A stretch of 64,000 nt of DNA from Bog-473 sp963791995 (GCA_963791995.1 CAWBUQ010000013.1:32757-96756), one strand, 5' to 3'. Shown: positions 20,435 to 29,714, counted from the stretch's first letter. Numbers and translations: made by a program. Notes: a model not told the origin generated them from the letters alone.

Positions 20435-21688
20435 GAGGTCGCCTTCTTCGTCGCGCGGCAGGCCGAGGACGCGCTCGGCGATGACGTTGCGCACGATCTC
20501 GTTCGTGCCCCCGCCGAGTGGAGGCCGAGAGCGAGCTGAGCAGCTGGTCGGACCAGCGTCCGCCGCTCTGGTCGTCGGGCTTCCACGCCACGGCGTGCAT
20601 GCCCGACCATCTCGACGGCGTCCGCGCCGATCTCCTGGACCACCTGCGCCATCGCGAGCTTGAGCAGCGACGCCGACGCGCCGTCGCCGCTCCGCGCGAC
20701 TTGGCCTGGAGGTAGCCGCGTCAGGTGGCGCAGGACCATCTGCTGGATGCGCAGCTGGACCAGGTGATCGCGCACGACCGGACGCTCGTGCCAGGCTGCG
20801 CCGCTCTGCTTCGGCCAGCGAGGCGCGAACCCGCCCTTGCCGCCGCCGCTCGAGCCCATGCCCGCCCAGGGCCTGGCGCTCGAACGCGAGCATGGTGCGA
20901 GCCACCCGCCAGCCGTCGTTGACCTCGCCGAGGACGTTGGCCGCCGGGACCGCGCACGCCGTCGAGGAAGACCTCGTTGAAGTGCGCCTCGCCCGTGAGC
21001 TGGCGCAGCGGGCGCACCGTGATGCCCGGCGCGTGCATGTCGACGATGAGCATGGTGATGCCGTCACGCTTGGGGCGTTGCCGGGTCGGTGCGCGTCAGG
21101 CAGGCCGCGTAGTCGCTGTGCTGCGCACCCGAGGTCCAGACCTTCTGCCCGTCGAGGACGAACTCCTCTCCGTCACGACGGGCCCGGGTCTGCACGCTCG
21201 AGAGGTCGGAGCCGGCGCCCGGCTCGCTGAAGAGCTCGCACCACACGTGGTCGCCCCGGAGGAGCGGGGGGATGAGGGCCGTCTTCTGCGCCTCGGTGGC
21301 ATGCACCAGGATGGTCGGTCCGCACATGCCGAGCCCGATCTCGAGCGAGCGCGGCGGCACCTGGAACGCTCTGGCCTCGCCGTCGAAGATGCGCTGGTAG
21401 CGGCCGGACAGCCCACGGCCGCCGTATTCCACCGGCCAGTGATGCCGGCCAGCCCTGCTTCGGCCAGTGCGTGCTGGTAGGCAACCGCCCGGGTGATGCC
21501 ACCGGCGTCGGCCTTGGCGCACGCCGCACCGCTTCGATACCGCGCCGCCATCGCCCCGTCCACGGCCCTTCCGGGGCAGCGTCGCCTCGAGGAACGTTCA
21601 ACACCTCTCGGCGGAACTCGTCCTCGTCCAGGCGCTCGGATCCTGGAGCGCCCGCCCCTCCGCCGTGGGGGTGCTGCGTGCCGTTCAC
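20385..21688 (-). CDS. Acyl-CoA dehydrogenase (frameshifted)
   Basis: This FAD-dependent acyl-CoA dehydrogenase starts at a GTG at 21688. The segments WPVEYGGRGLSGRYQRIFDGE, LGMCGPTILVHATEAQ, CELFSEPGAGSDLSSVQTRA and DGQKVWTSGAQHSDYA are the classical FAD and substrate regions. The end shows GGGTNEIVRNVIAERVLGLPRD. It introduces an alpha-beta double bond in an acyl-CoA; in ACAD10/11-like systems it instead acts on phosphorylated 4-hydroxyacyl-CoA. Jumps lie near 21520, 21065, 20960, 20870-20800 and 20500. The start overlaps the TetR stop as GTGA (21685-21688), so the enzyme is the first structural gene after the regulator. The stop at about 20385 is approximate. Confidence 0.82.
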
Positions 21689-22310
21689 GCCGGACCTCCG
21701 CAGGCCGCGGCGTGCCCACGGAGAGCAAGCCGCCGAGGACCATGTCCTTCATGACCTGGGCCAACTGGTCCTCGGTCCATATCGGTCAGTGTGGTGATGG
21801 AGCGCAGCATGCCGTCGACCATCGTCACCGCAGCCGCGGCTTCCTGGTCGCTCAGGCCGGGCCGCACTTCGCTGCAGCAGGTGCACCCACTCGGCCATCC
21901 GCACCCGCTCGATCCGCGCCACCCGGCGGCGGGCGTCCTCATCGAGCGAGCGGTACTCCTTGACGAAGACGTCGCGCAGGTTGCCGTTGCGCAGCTGGAG
22001 CACGATGGCGGCGTCGATGAGGCGCTCCAAGGTGACCATGGGGTGGCGTGTCCTCGTTGAGGACCTCGTCGACCGTGCCCCTCCAGAGGATGGCGGCCTC
22101 CTCGATCAGGACCGAGAGGAGCTCGCCCTTGCGAGTTGAAGTAGCGGTAGATGGCCGGGCCGCTGACGCCGGCGGCGGCGCCGATATCGCTCAGGCTGGT
22201 CTCCCGGAAGCCCCGCTCACGGAACAGCTCGGCGGCGGCGGCCATGATCGCCTGCGCGGGTCGCGCTCTCCCTTGGTTTGCCGTGTCACGGCCGTCTCGG
22301 GTGCGCTCAT
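21685..22310 (-). CDS. TetR/AcrR-family regulator of the catabolic operon (frameshifted)
   Basis: The N-terminus has a TetR DNA-binding domain: QAIMAAAAELFRERGFRETS, LSDIGAAAGVSGPAIYRYFN. The C-terminal ligand domain is seen in LERLIDAAIVLQLRNGNLRD, VFVKEYRSLDEDARRRVARI and AAVTMVDGMLRSITTLTD. The best start is the ATG at 22310 (MSAPETAVTRQTKGE), typical for the family, with a frame jump near 22260. An unshifted alternative starts at 22332. Two more jumps follow, near 22130 and 21860. It is the first gene of the leftward operon and lies about 80 bases from a 17-bp palindrome, so it probably represses itself, the operon and the divergent operon until an acyl-CoA or acid ligand binds. Confidence 0.8.
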
Positions 22311-22390
22311 CGTTGCCGCGGATGTTAGCCATCCGTCACAAATCAGCGCCTTGGGCTCGTTGACGGAGGCCTGCACGGCCATGCTTAGAT

Positions 22391-22407
22391 GTTAATGGCT
22401 CATTAAC
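22391..22407. promoter_or_regulatory. 17-bp palindrome, probable TetR operator between divergent operons
   Basis: The arms GTTAATG and CATTAAC are perfect complements around GCT. The site is AT-rich in a GC-rich setting and lies between the TetR start (22310) and the LLM start (22438). Its spacing and symmetry are typical of TetR-family operators, and its position would let one repressor control both directions. Confidence 0.65.
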
Positions 22408-22437
22408 AAAATGCGCAAGGCCCGAGGGAGGGACGCC

Positions 22438-23578
22438 ATGGAATTCGGCTTGTTCATGGAGCTGTCGGTACCACGTCCGTGGACGCCGGACTCGGAGCGC
22501 CAGGTGTACGAGAACGCCCTCGAGCAGGTGCGCCTGGCCGACGAGCTGGGCTTCGACTACATCTGGGCGGTCGAGCACCACTTCCTCGAGGAGTACTCGC
22601 ACTGCTCGGGTCCCGACATCTTCCTTGTCGCCGCGGCCGCGACCATGACCAAGCGCATCCGGGTCGGCCACGGCGTCGTCGCCTGTGTGCCCGCAGTACC
22701 AGAGCCCGATCCGAGTGGCCGAGCGGGCGGCTCGTGCTCGACATCATCTCGGGCGGACGTCTGGAGTTGGGCACGGGGCGTTCGGCGACGTGGCCCGAAC
22801 TCAGCGGTTTCGGCGCAAATCCCGACGACACCAAGAAGACCTGGGACGAGTTCGTCCGGGTCATCCCCAAGATGTGGACCCAGGAACGCTTCTGCCTGGA
22901 ACGGGCCGGATGTTCTCCATGCCGGAGCGAGCCGTGCTGCCCAAGCCGCTCCAGAAGCCTCACCCGCCGATGTGGGTGGCGGTGACGTCGCCAGGCACCG
23001 AGATCGACGCTGCCGACCGCGGCCTCGGGCTGTCTCGGGCTCTCGCCGGGCGGCTTCGCCGACTCGGAGAAGAAGGTCGACAACTACCGCCGCCGGATCG
23101 CCTCGTGTGACCCGGTGGGCGTCCTTCGTCAACGACAAGGTGCTGACCGTCAACTTCCTCTCGTGCTGCGAGGACGGCGACCGCGGCCGGCGCAACGGGC
23201 TCGAAGATCGCATCTATGTTCTCGCTACATGGCGGCCCAGCTGCTCTCGGCCAAAGAGGTGCTGCCGACGCATTCGTACCCGTCCGAGGGCCTGCTGCCG
23301 GCGCTGCGGCGCGAGTCGGGCAGTCCCGGCGATGCCGCCAAGTCGTTCAAGGGCGTGACGATGGGGACGCCCGACGACGTCGCCGACGCCATCACGGCGT
23401 GGGAGAACGTCGGCTTCGACGGCATCAACTTCATCCACCAGTTCATGGAGGTGGTACCTCAGCAGTACGTCCTCGACTCCATGCGCTTGTTCGCCGAGGA
23501 AGTCATGCCCCGGTTCAAGACGGGAATGCCGAAGGGGACGAGCCGTCACGGCCGGTGGCAACAGCGGGGGTGGCCTGA
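22438..23578 (+). CDS. LLM-class flavin/F420-dependent oxidoreductase (frameshifted)
   Basis: The start is an ATG at 22438 after GGGAGGGAC (protein MEFGLFMELSVPRPW). The luciferase-like fold is seen in VRLADELGFDYIWAVEHHFL, ATMTKRIRVGHGVV, LDIISGGRLELGTGR, KPHPPMWVAVTSPGTE and GFDGINFIHQFMEVVPQQY. The EHHF segment is typical of the FMN-dependent subgroup. It probably catalyses a monooxygenation. Jumps lie near 22700, 22905, 23000-23110 and 23215. The natural end is probably GDEPSRPVATAGVA with the TGA at 23576-23578, which overlaps the next ATG (TGATG). It is the first gene of the rightward operon and faces the TetR operator. Confidence 0.8.
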
Positions 23579-24367
23579 TGCCACTCGCCGGATCCCTCGA
23601 CATCCGACCTCTCGTGGACAGAGCGCCCGAGGTCATGCTCGACGACCGCGAGCTGAAGGTCGACGACGTCGACATCCTCCAGGTTCTCTATGAGATCCGG
23701 GTGGACGACCGCGAAGCGCTCGTTCCGCCTGCACTCAATCCGACGATCCCGCCTGTCGTCAGCTTCCTCGTCTACCGGGCGAAGGAGAGCGCATTCGGAC
23801 CGTTCGCCCTGGCCCAACTGCGCCTGACGGCGCGCTCGGGCGTACGCCCCGCGCCTTCCTCGATCTCGGCCCGCTGCGACAACGCGGCAGCTCTCCGACG
23901 TGCTGGCCGGCTCGTGGGGATTCCGGGTCGCACGCCGGCGGCGATCAGCTTGCAGCCGATTCCACGACCGGGTGGACTGCACGGTGCGCGAGGACGCAGG
24001 CGACGGGGGTCCGGCCGGGGACCGGGCCGAGCGATCCTCTCGGTGTCGCTGGTGGATCCCGTGCCGGTCACGGGCCACGACGTGCAGTACCCGCCGGGGA
24101 TGCACCTGGCCCGGGTCCGCAGCGGATGGCGTGCTGGTCCCCCGGATCATCCAGGTCGACTCCGAGTACGAGTTCCGACGGGCCGACCGGGGGCGCCCTG
24201 AACTCGAGTGCTTCGACCCGGCGGCATGGGGCGACGGGCGGTTGGCACCAGATCTGGCTGTGTCCGCCAGCTTCGCGGCCTGCGAACTGACGATCGCCAA
24301 CGTGCGCTACATCTGCAATCCGGACATCCCTGCCGCCGAGGGGACAGAGAAGGTCTCGGAGAAGTGA
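23578..24367 (+). CDS. Acetoacetate decarboxylase-like protein (frameshifted)
   Basis: The ATG at 23578 overlaps the previous stop. The readable parts are VVSFLVYRAKESAFGPFALA, QLRLTARSGVRPR, SARCDN, GRAILSVSLVDPVPVTGHDV, YPPGMHLARV and LTIANVRYICNPDIPAAEG up to the TGA at 24367. The first two resemble the acetoacetate-decarboxylase-like fold (the FGPF and RSGVRPR patterns). Non-decarboxylating members act as aldolase- or dehydratase-like enzymes on keto acids. I cannot confirm the catalytic lysine. At least four frame jumps occur between 23860 and 24190. It is followed after three bases by a DUF7064/7065-type gene. Confidence 0.55.
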
Positions 24368-24370
24368 CCA

Positions 24371-25421
24371 TGCGACGGTGGGCGTGCGGGCCAGCCGACA
24401 GCGGTTCCGGATCCTTCGCCCCGGTGACGAACGATCAGGACACCAACGACGAAGGGCTCCATCCCGGCGGGAGACGACCCCGACTGGCAGGAAAGCGCCT
24501 ATCTGGCCTGGCGCGACCCGGTCACCGGGCTGGGCGGCAACCATCGGATCGGCAACGAGCTCAACCGGGGGACCGCCAACCTGTGGTGCGGCGTGTATGC
24601 AGACGACGGCACCCGCTTCCGCTGCAACGGGGAAGGACTCCGAATTGGCCCGGCTCGACGAACTCGGGCTCATCGCCGGCCCACAGCGCCTCTTGCATGA
24701 CGGTGAACGGCTGCGGTTTCTCCTTGAAGGCGACGGCTGCCGGGTCGACTTCGACATCACCGACTCGGACGAACGCACGCCTACGCCAACGCGCAGACCT
24801 TCACGGGGACGTCGGGGACCGCCGGCACGATCTTCTCCAACAACTTCCATGTCTTCTGTCGTGTCCGAGGCACGGTGGAGATCGACGGGCAAAACGATGA
24901 CGGTCGACGCGCCGGCGTGGCGCGACCATTCCTGGGGCGCGCGGCGTTGGGACAGTTTCGTCTCGAGCCGCAGCTTCGGGGGTGAACACGGCCAGGGCGA
25001 CGACACGGTGCGCTTCCGCTTCGCCTCCATGGTGGGTACAAATGGCAGCTTCTTCCGTATCGGTTCGCTCTCCCGGGGCGTCGTGTCATGCCGGTGGCCG
25101 GCGCCGAGATGCTGCGTACATGTCGACGATGATTCCCTACGTTGTCCAGCAGCCGAAGTTCGCTACGAGCTCGAGGACGGCGGGACCACCAGGGTATGCA
25201 TCGAGACGACCGGCGGGATGATCGGGGCAACGGCACGGCGTTACGGCTGGGAGTCGGTTGGCGACGTGACGGTCGACGGTGTGCCCGGCGGCTGGGGGTT
25301 CCTCGAGACCAACATCAACCCGCGCAACGGGCACGATCCACCCGCCTACGTCCTGGCCGACGCGCTGACCAACGGCGTCGTGCACGCTGGGTCAGACGCA
25401 GACGCGACTTCGTCGCCGTGA
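24371..25421 (+). CDS. DUF7064/DUF7065-type lipocalin-like protein (frameshifted)
   Basis: The readable parts are DDPDWQESAYLAWRDPVTGL, NHRIGNELNRGTANLWCGVY, LHDGERLRFLLEGDGCRVDF, APAWRDHSWGARRWDSF, FRFASMVGTNGSFFRIGSL and GWGFLETNINPRNGHDPPAY. The D-H-S-W-G-x-R motif and long beta-rich halves recall AttH/CrtC-type lipocalin-like enzymes. The gene at 10299-11293 shares the motif, so the window holds two diverged copies, one in each operon. Frame jumps lie near 24470, 24630, 24790, 24880 and 25110. The function is unknown; a hydration or binding step on a hydrophobic intermediate is a guess. Its TGA overlaps the next GTG (GTGA, 25418-25421). Confidence 0.55.
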
Positions 25422-27119
25422 GGCAGCCGGCTGAGGACCGGGCGGCCTACTACCGCCAGCTGCGAACCACGGTGGCGGGCACGTTCCTCCCCGAGCTCTC
25501 GAGTGCGTCTGCCATCGACGCCGCGGCGTTGGTGGACCGGATCTTGGCCGAGTTCATCGTCGAGGAGGAGTGGGGCGATTCGTTGAGCCGTGAGTTCGGT
25601 ACCGAGTTCAGGTCACTGCTCGGAGATGCACCCGTCCCGGGCGTCGGGGATGGTGCGATCGCGGCAGCTCGAATTTCACGAGTTGCGCCGCCGGGCCGCG
25701 GAGCTTGTGGCCGCCGAGGCTGGCAGCGACGAAGTTCCGCAGAGGGGGCGATGCCGCCAATTGGTGGACGTCGAAAGTCGCTTCCTCGAGCGCACCGACG
25801 AGCTCCGGAGCGATGTGCTTGCCGAGCAGGTCGAGGCCGACGACCCGTCGTCGCCGGCCGACTGCTCCATCACCCCGGCACAGCTCACTGCATATCTGCG
25901 AGGCCGGCTGCCTGACTCGCCCGACCTGACCGTCACTGCGATGCACCTGGTTCCGGGTGGGCGCTCCAAGGAGACGATCCTCGTCACCGTCGAGGGAACC
26001 ACCGAGTTGCCGCCTGACGTGATCGTGCGCAAGGACCGCCCCGTCGGCATTCTGCAGACACGGGCGGCTGACGAGTTCGCCATCTTGCGCCTCGTGCACG
26101 CATCCGGGGTGCCGGTGCCCGAGCCGTTTTTCGCCGACGAGATCACGGACGAGACGTTCGGCACCGCCGACCGCGCCGGCATCGCAGCCGCCGGTGCGAA
26201 AGGTGATGTTCGTGGCTCGGAAAGCGGATCCGAAACGGTGTTGGTGATGGCGCGCGTGCCCGGGGTGAAGGCCGGCGAATACTTCCCGGAATTGGCTGCT
26301 CCGACCGCACACAGACGAGAGATCGGTCAACAGCTGGCTACGGTGCTCGCCCGTCTCCACACGGTGCCGCTGGACGAGCTCGCCGCGACGAACCTCGATC
26401 CGGCGGCCACCGTGACGGAGGATTCACTCGCGCGCCGCGGTGGAGGGCATGGCCGCCCGCATCAGCTCGTTGAGCGGGCCGCCCATCGTGGCTGTCCCCT
26501 GGCGCGCCAGTGGCTCCTCGACCACATCGTCGACGTCGTCCCATCGGGGAGACTCTGTCTCCTCCAGGGCGACGTGGGTTTGCACAACTTGCTCGTCGAA
26601 GACGGCAGGGTCACTGCACTGGTCGACTGGGAGGCGGCGACCATCGGGCCGCCGGCGCGCGAGTTGGCGGCGGCGTGGCCAGCGGCGACCGCGCTGATGG
26701 CTTGGGGCGAGTTCATCGACGCATACCGCGCTGCAGGCGGTACTCCCCAGGCAACCGATCCCGACGCGGTCGTCTTCTACCGCGTGTTCTTCGCGCTCGG
26801 CGCGTGCATGTCGTCGCGCACCGGTGGCGATCTCTTTCGCACGGGGGCGAAGCGCGATCTGCTCACGGCACACTCGGGCCTCGATGCGCACTTCCGGGCC
26901 CAACGCAACCTCGGTGCGAACGACGCTTGCGCTCGAGTGAAGCGCCTCGGCGCCGGTACCGCGAAAACCTGGGGTCGGCCGACGGGCCCCATCGGCCCCT
27001 GTGCTGGACAAATTCAGGCTGTACGACCAGGGCGACGAGTTATTGCGGAAACGTTGCGATACGTTGCCATTGGGATGACGTCAATCCCATGCTCACACCG
27101 GGGGGTCACGAGGGGGTGA
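25418..27119 (+). CDS. APH/ACAD10-like phosphotransferase with N-terminal extension (frameshifted)
   Basis: A GTG at 25418 opens a helical N-terminal region (VRQPAEDRAAYYRQLRTTVA, then LVDRILAEFIVEEEWGDSLS). One frame jump near 25650 joins it to an APH-type kinase: LVPGGRSKETILVTVEGTTE, ILRLVHASGVPVPEPFFADE, the catalytic loop LQGDVGLHNLLVEDGR and VDWEAATIGPPARELA. The kinase resembles the operon kinase at 11339-12755, including QGD in the catalytic loop. The extension could be a separate small helical partner protein fused or adjoining. The open frame runs to 27119, but similarity to kinases fades at about 26930. A TGA at 26938-26940 in another frame is a more natural end. It is the last gene of the rightward operon. 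Confidence 0.65.
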
Positions 27120-27438
27120 GCGACTCGGGGGGGCTGAAAGGGGACGCGTCGGCTCCCCCGAAACGGCGTGCGGGGCGGCCCTCCTCGGGGGGAGAGCCGC
27201 CTCGCGCTCACGTCCGGAGGCCACCTGCCCCGACACAAAACAGGGACCTCATTGGGTCGTTCTTCCTCGCTGCCCCTGACAGTCCGATGATCCCCCTGCC
27301 AGCCATTTCCCGAATTGCTGCGTTATGTTGACGCTAGGAACCGACAAACGGTATACTCTTTTCGACCACAGATTCCGGGGGGTTTTGCTGGGGTCGGCGA
27401 GCGAGCACATCTGACGCCCCTCGATCAAGGAGGAAACA
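27120..27438 (+). promoter_or_regulatory. Intergenic region with sigma70-like promoter for the binding-protein gene
   Basis: No gene is supported in these 319 bases. The left part is very G-rich. At 27328-27357 lies a clear promoter, TTGACG, an 18-base spacer and TATACT. A strong Shine-Dalgarno AAGGAGG (27427-27433) precedes the GTG at 27439. Just upstream (27072-27088) an inverted repeat with arms GGGAT and ATCCC brackets GACGTCA and may be an operator or the end of the previous transcript. Confidence 0.65.
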
Positions 27439-28710
27439 GTGCTCACCACAGGTGCGATCGGGCGGTCCGGGAGGACGGCGAGAAAGGTCTTGGCGACCGG
27501 CTTGCTGACCGCCGGGATCACGACGGCGGCAATCGCCGGCGCAGGCGTCGGCGCGGCCGGCGCCCAGGCTGCGAGCGGCTCGGGCAAAGCCACCGGGACC
27601 GCCGTCACCATCGGCATGATCACCGACGCCGGCGGGTCCGGAGGTATCGGGACCAGCGCACTTGTCGAACAAGGCGCCAAGGCGGCAACTGCCTACGTGA
27701 ACGCCGACCTCGGCGGGCTCGAGGGTCACAAGGTCACTCTCTATATCTGTGAGAACCAGAACTCGCCCTCGGGTGGCCAGACCTGCGCCAACGACATGGT
27801 GCAGCACGGTGTCGTCGCGGTGGTCGAGTCCTTCACCGGGCAGGGTCAGACCGAGGTCCCGACCATCATCGGAGCAGGAATTCCCTACGTCGTTGTGACC
27901 GGCGCATCGACGGCCGAGCTCACCTCGCCCGGCGCATACGACCTCGAGGGCGGCTTCCCTGCGTACCTCGGTGCGATGGCGCTGAGCGCGAAGCAGCACG
28001 GGATCAAGAAGGTCGCCTTCGTGGTGGAGAACGTGCCGGCCGCCATTCAGGGCGCGCAGGAGCTGGGCGGCATCGTCTACAAAGCGGCGGGCGTGAGCCT
28101 CGACGTCGTGCCGGTGAACCCGGGCACCGCTGACATCTCACCGCAGCTGCAGTCCGCGGTCTCCAGCGGTGCTAACGCCGTCGGCGTGATCGGCGACGTG
28201 ACTTTGTGCAGTTCCTTCCTCAAGGCCTACAACGAGCTCGGGCTCTCACTGCCCCGCTACGTGCTCTCGAGTTGCCAGGACCCGAGCATCCTCGACTCGG
28301 CGACCCTCGACAAGGCGCTGGCTGGCTCGTACATCACCACGACCACCCACTCCTCGAAAGCCGATACGGACGAGTATGCGGCGATCATGAAGAAGTTCGC
28401 ACCGAAGGTGAACCCGAACCCCAATGTCAGCAGCAACCAGGCAGACGGGGTGACTCCGGTCCTGGCGTTGGCTTCCATCATGAAGGGCTCGACGCAGCCG
28501 GTGACCGCGGCGGGCATCAAGCAGCAGATCGGCACCGCCGCCAACGTCACCATCCCGCTGTCGGGCGGCCTGAAGTTCACTTGCAACGGAACGGCGATCC
28601 CGCTGCTCAAGTCGGTGTGCTCGTCGTCCGCCGCCATCGGTGTGATCCAGTCGGGCAAGTCCGGCAAGGTGACACACGTCACGGTGTACAACCCGACGCC
28701 GCTGTTCTGA
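27439..28710 (+). CDS. Branched-chain amino acid-type ABC transporter substrate-binding protein
   Basis: This intact 423-residue protein has a long signal sequence (RKVLATGLLTAGITTAAIAG up to the GAQA cleavage region) and a type I periplasmic binding fold: AVTIGMITDAGGSGGIGTSA, GHKVTLYICENQNSPSGG, ADGVTPVLALASIMKG. It binds a small solute outside the membrane and delivers it to the Liv permease. The family takes branched-chain amino acids, but also amides and aromatic or short carboxylates. Given the catabolic neighbours, a carboxylate is plausible. The LivF/LivMG/LivH genes lie 1.5 kb downstream on the opposite strand. The start is the GTG after a strong ribosome-binding site; the promoter is at 27328-27357. 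Confidence 0.88.
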   Translation: MLTTGAIGRSGRTARKVLATGLLTAGITTAAIAGAGVGAAGAQAASGSGKATGTAVTIGMITDAGGSGGIGTSALVEQGAKAATAYVNADLGGLEGHKVTLYICENQNSPSGGQTCANDMVQHGVVAVVESFTGQGQTEVPTIIGAGIPYVVVTGASTAELTSPGAYDLEGGFPAYLGAMALSAKQHGIKKVAFVVENVPAAIQGAQELGGIVYKAAGVSLDVVPVNPGTADISPQLQSAVSSGANAVGVIGDVTLCSSFLKAYNELGLSLPRYVLSSCQDPSILDSATLDKALAGSYITTTTHSSKADTDEYAAIMKKFAPKVNPNPNVSSNQADGVTPVLALASIMKGSTQPVTAAGIKQQIGTAANVTIPLSGGLKFTCNGTAIPLLKSVCSSSAAIGVIQSGKSGKVTHVTVYNPTPLF

Positions 28711-28810
28711 TCGACGCGGATGTGCGCCAGGGGTGGCTCCCCTTCTGGGTGGCCACCCCCGTAGCGCGCCCCGCGATGAATTCGAAACAGTCGAGGAGCA
28801 CAATGGAGAC

Positions 28811-29249
28811 GTGCCACCGATCGTTTCCACCGTCGAAATCGAGCGCCCGCCGAGCGAGGTGTTCCCCTACGCCACCGACCCTGCAACCTTCGGCGAATGG
28901 CAGCCAGGGGTCCTCGGCGGAAACGTGGACGGAGCGCCAGCGGTCGGCCGCCACTGCACGATGACGCGGCGGATCGGCGGCGCGAAGCGGACGTCCACCT
29001 CTGTCATCACCGAATTCGATCCGCCGGAGCGCTGGGCCATCCACGGAATTGACGGGCCGATCCGCGCCGAGGTGTCGGTGCTGGTCGAGCCGCTCGACGA
29101 GGACCGGCGATCCCCGCGTGACCATCGAGCTCGAGTTCCACGGACACGGCATGGGCCGGTTGCTGACGCCGATCGTCACGAGCCAGGCTCGCAAGGAAGT
29201 CCCCATCAGCTGCCAGCACCTCAAGGAGCGACTCGAACAGGCCAAGTGA
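28811..29249 (+). CDS. SRPBCC-family (START/polyketide cyclase-like) protein, one frameshift
   Basis: The GTG at 28811 starts VPPIVSTVEIERPPSEVFPY, a typical SRPBCC opening with the D-P-x-x-F-x-x-W-Q helix (YATDPATFGEWQPGVLGG). Strand-rich sequence VITEFDPPERWAIHGIDGPI and the C-terminal helix GRLLTPIVTSQARKEV, then HLKERLEQAK, complete a 146-residue domain that binds hydrophobic ligands in a deep cavity. One extra C near 29104 breaks the frame between EPLDED and GDPRVTIELEFHG. The ligand is unknown. The gene may be cotranscribed with the downstream zinc-finger gene, although a 25-bp palindrome intervenes. Confidence 0.78.
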
Positions 29250-29273
29250 TCGCGGAGGCGGAAGGATCGGGAT

Positions 29274-29298
29274 CATTGTCAGGGAACGCCTGACAATG
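29274..29298. promoter_or_regulatory. 25-bp perfect inverted repeat upstream of zinc-finger/HTH gene
   Basis: The arms CATTGTCAGG and CCTGACAATG are perfect complements around the 5-base centre GAACG. A further half-site, GCCTGACA, follows at about 29308-29315. No T-run follows, so an operator is favoured over a terminator. It lies 39 bases before the ATG at 29337, which suggests autoregulation by the encoded HTH protein. Confidence 0.65.
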
Positions 29299-29336
29299 TA
29301 AGGTTCGGCCTGACACCCTCGTCATTTGGGAGGAGC

Positions 29337-29714
29337 ATGGCGCCCACCGAAGCCGAGCCGATCGCCTGCTGCACCTTCTGTCTGAAGCCAAACACCGAGG
29401 TCAAGGCACTTGTGGCCGGCCCGGCGGTATTCGTGTGCGATGGCTGCGTCGACCTGTGCTGCCAGATCATCGCTGCTCTCCCCGAAAGGAATGAGCCCCA
29501 CGAGCCGAGGTTGTTGCCATGGCAGGCGACCGACTCGCTCTACGCCGCGCTGGCCAACCTGCCCAACGTGGTTCGCGCCCAGGCTCAGGTCGAAGCGAGC
29601 CTGTCCGGCTGGGTCGGCCGATCCCGGGAACTCGGGGCCACCTGGGCTCAGATCGGCGACGCACTCGGCATCACCCGTCAGTCGGCGTGGGAACATTTCG
29701 CGCCCGAAGCCTAA
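29337..29714 (+). CDS. ClpX-type zinc finger + helix-turn-helix protein
   Basis: This intact 125-residue protein has a good ribosome-binding site (GGGAGGAGC). The N-terminus is a treble-clef C4 zinc finger of the ClpX type, with C-x2-C in CTFC and C-x2-C in CDGC about 20 residues later. The C-terminus is a helix-turn-helix, LGATWAQIGDALGITRQSAW. The AAA+ part of ClpX is absent. In ClpX this finger dimerises and contacts adaptors; joined to an HTH it probably makes a small dimeric DNA-binding regulator. The palindrome at 29274-29298 is the obvious candidate target. The regulon is unknown. Confidence 0.82.
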   Translation: MAPTEAEPIACCTFCLKPNTEVKALVAGPAVFVCDGCVDLCCQIIAALPERNEPHEPRLLPWQATDSLYAALANLPNVVRAQAQVEASLSGWVGRSRELGATWAQIGDALGITRQSAWEHFAPEA

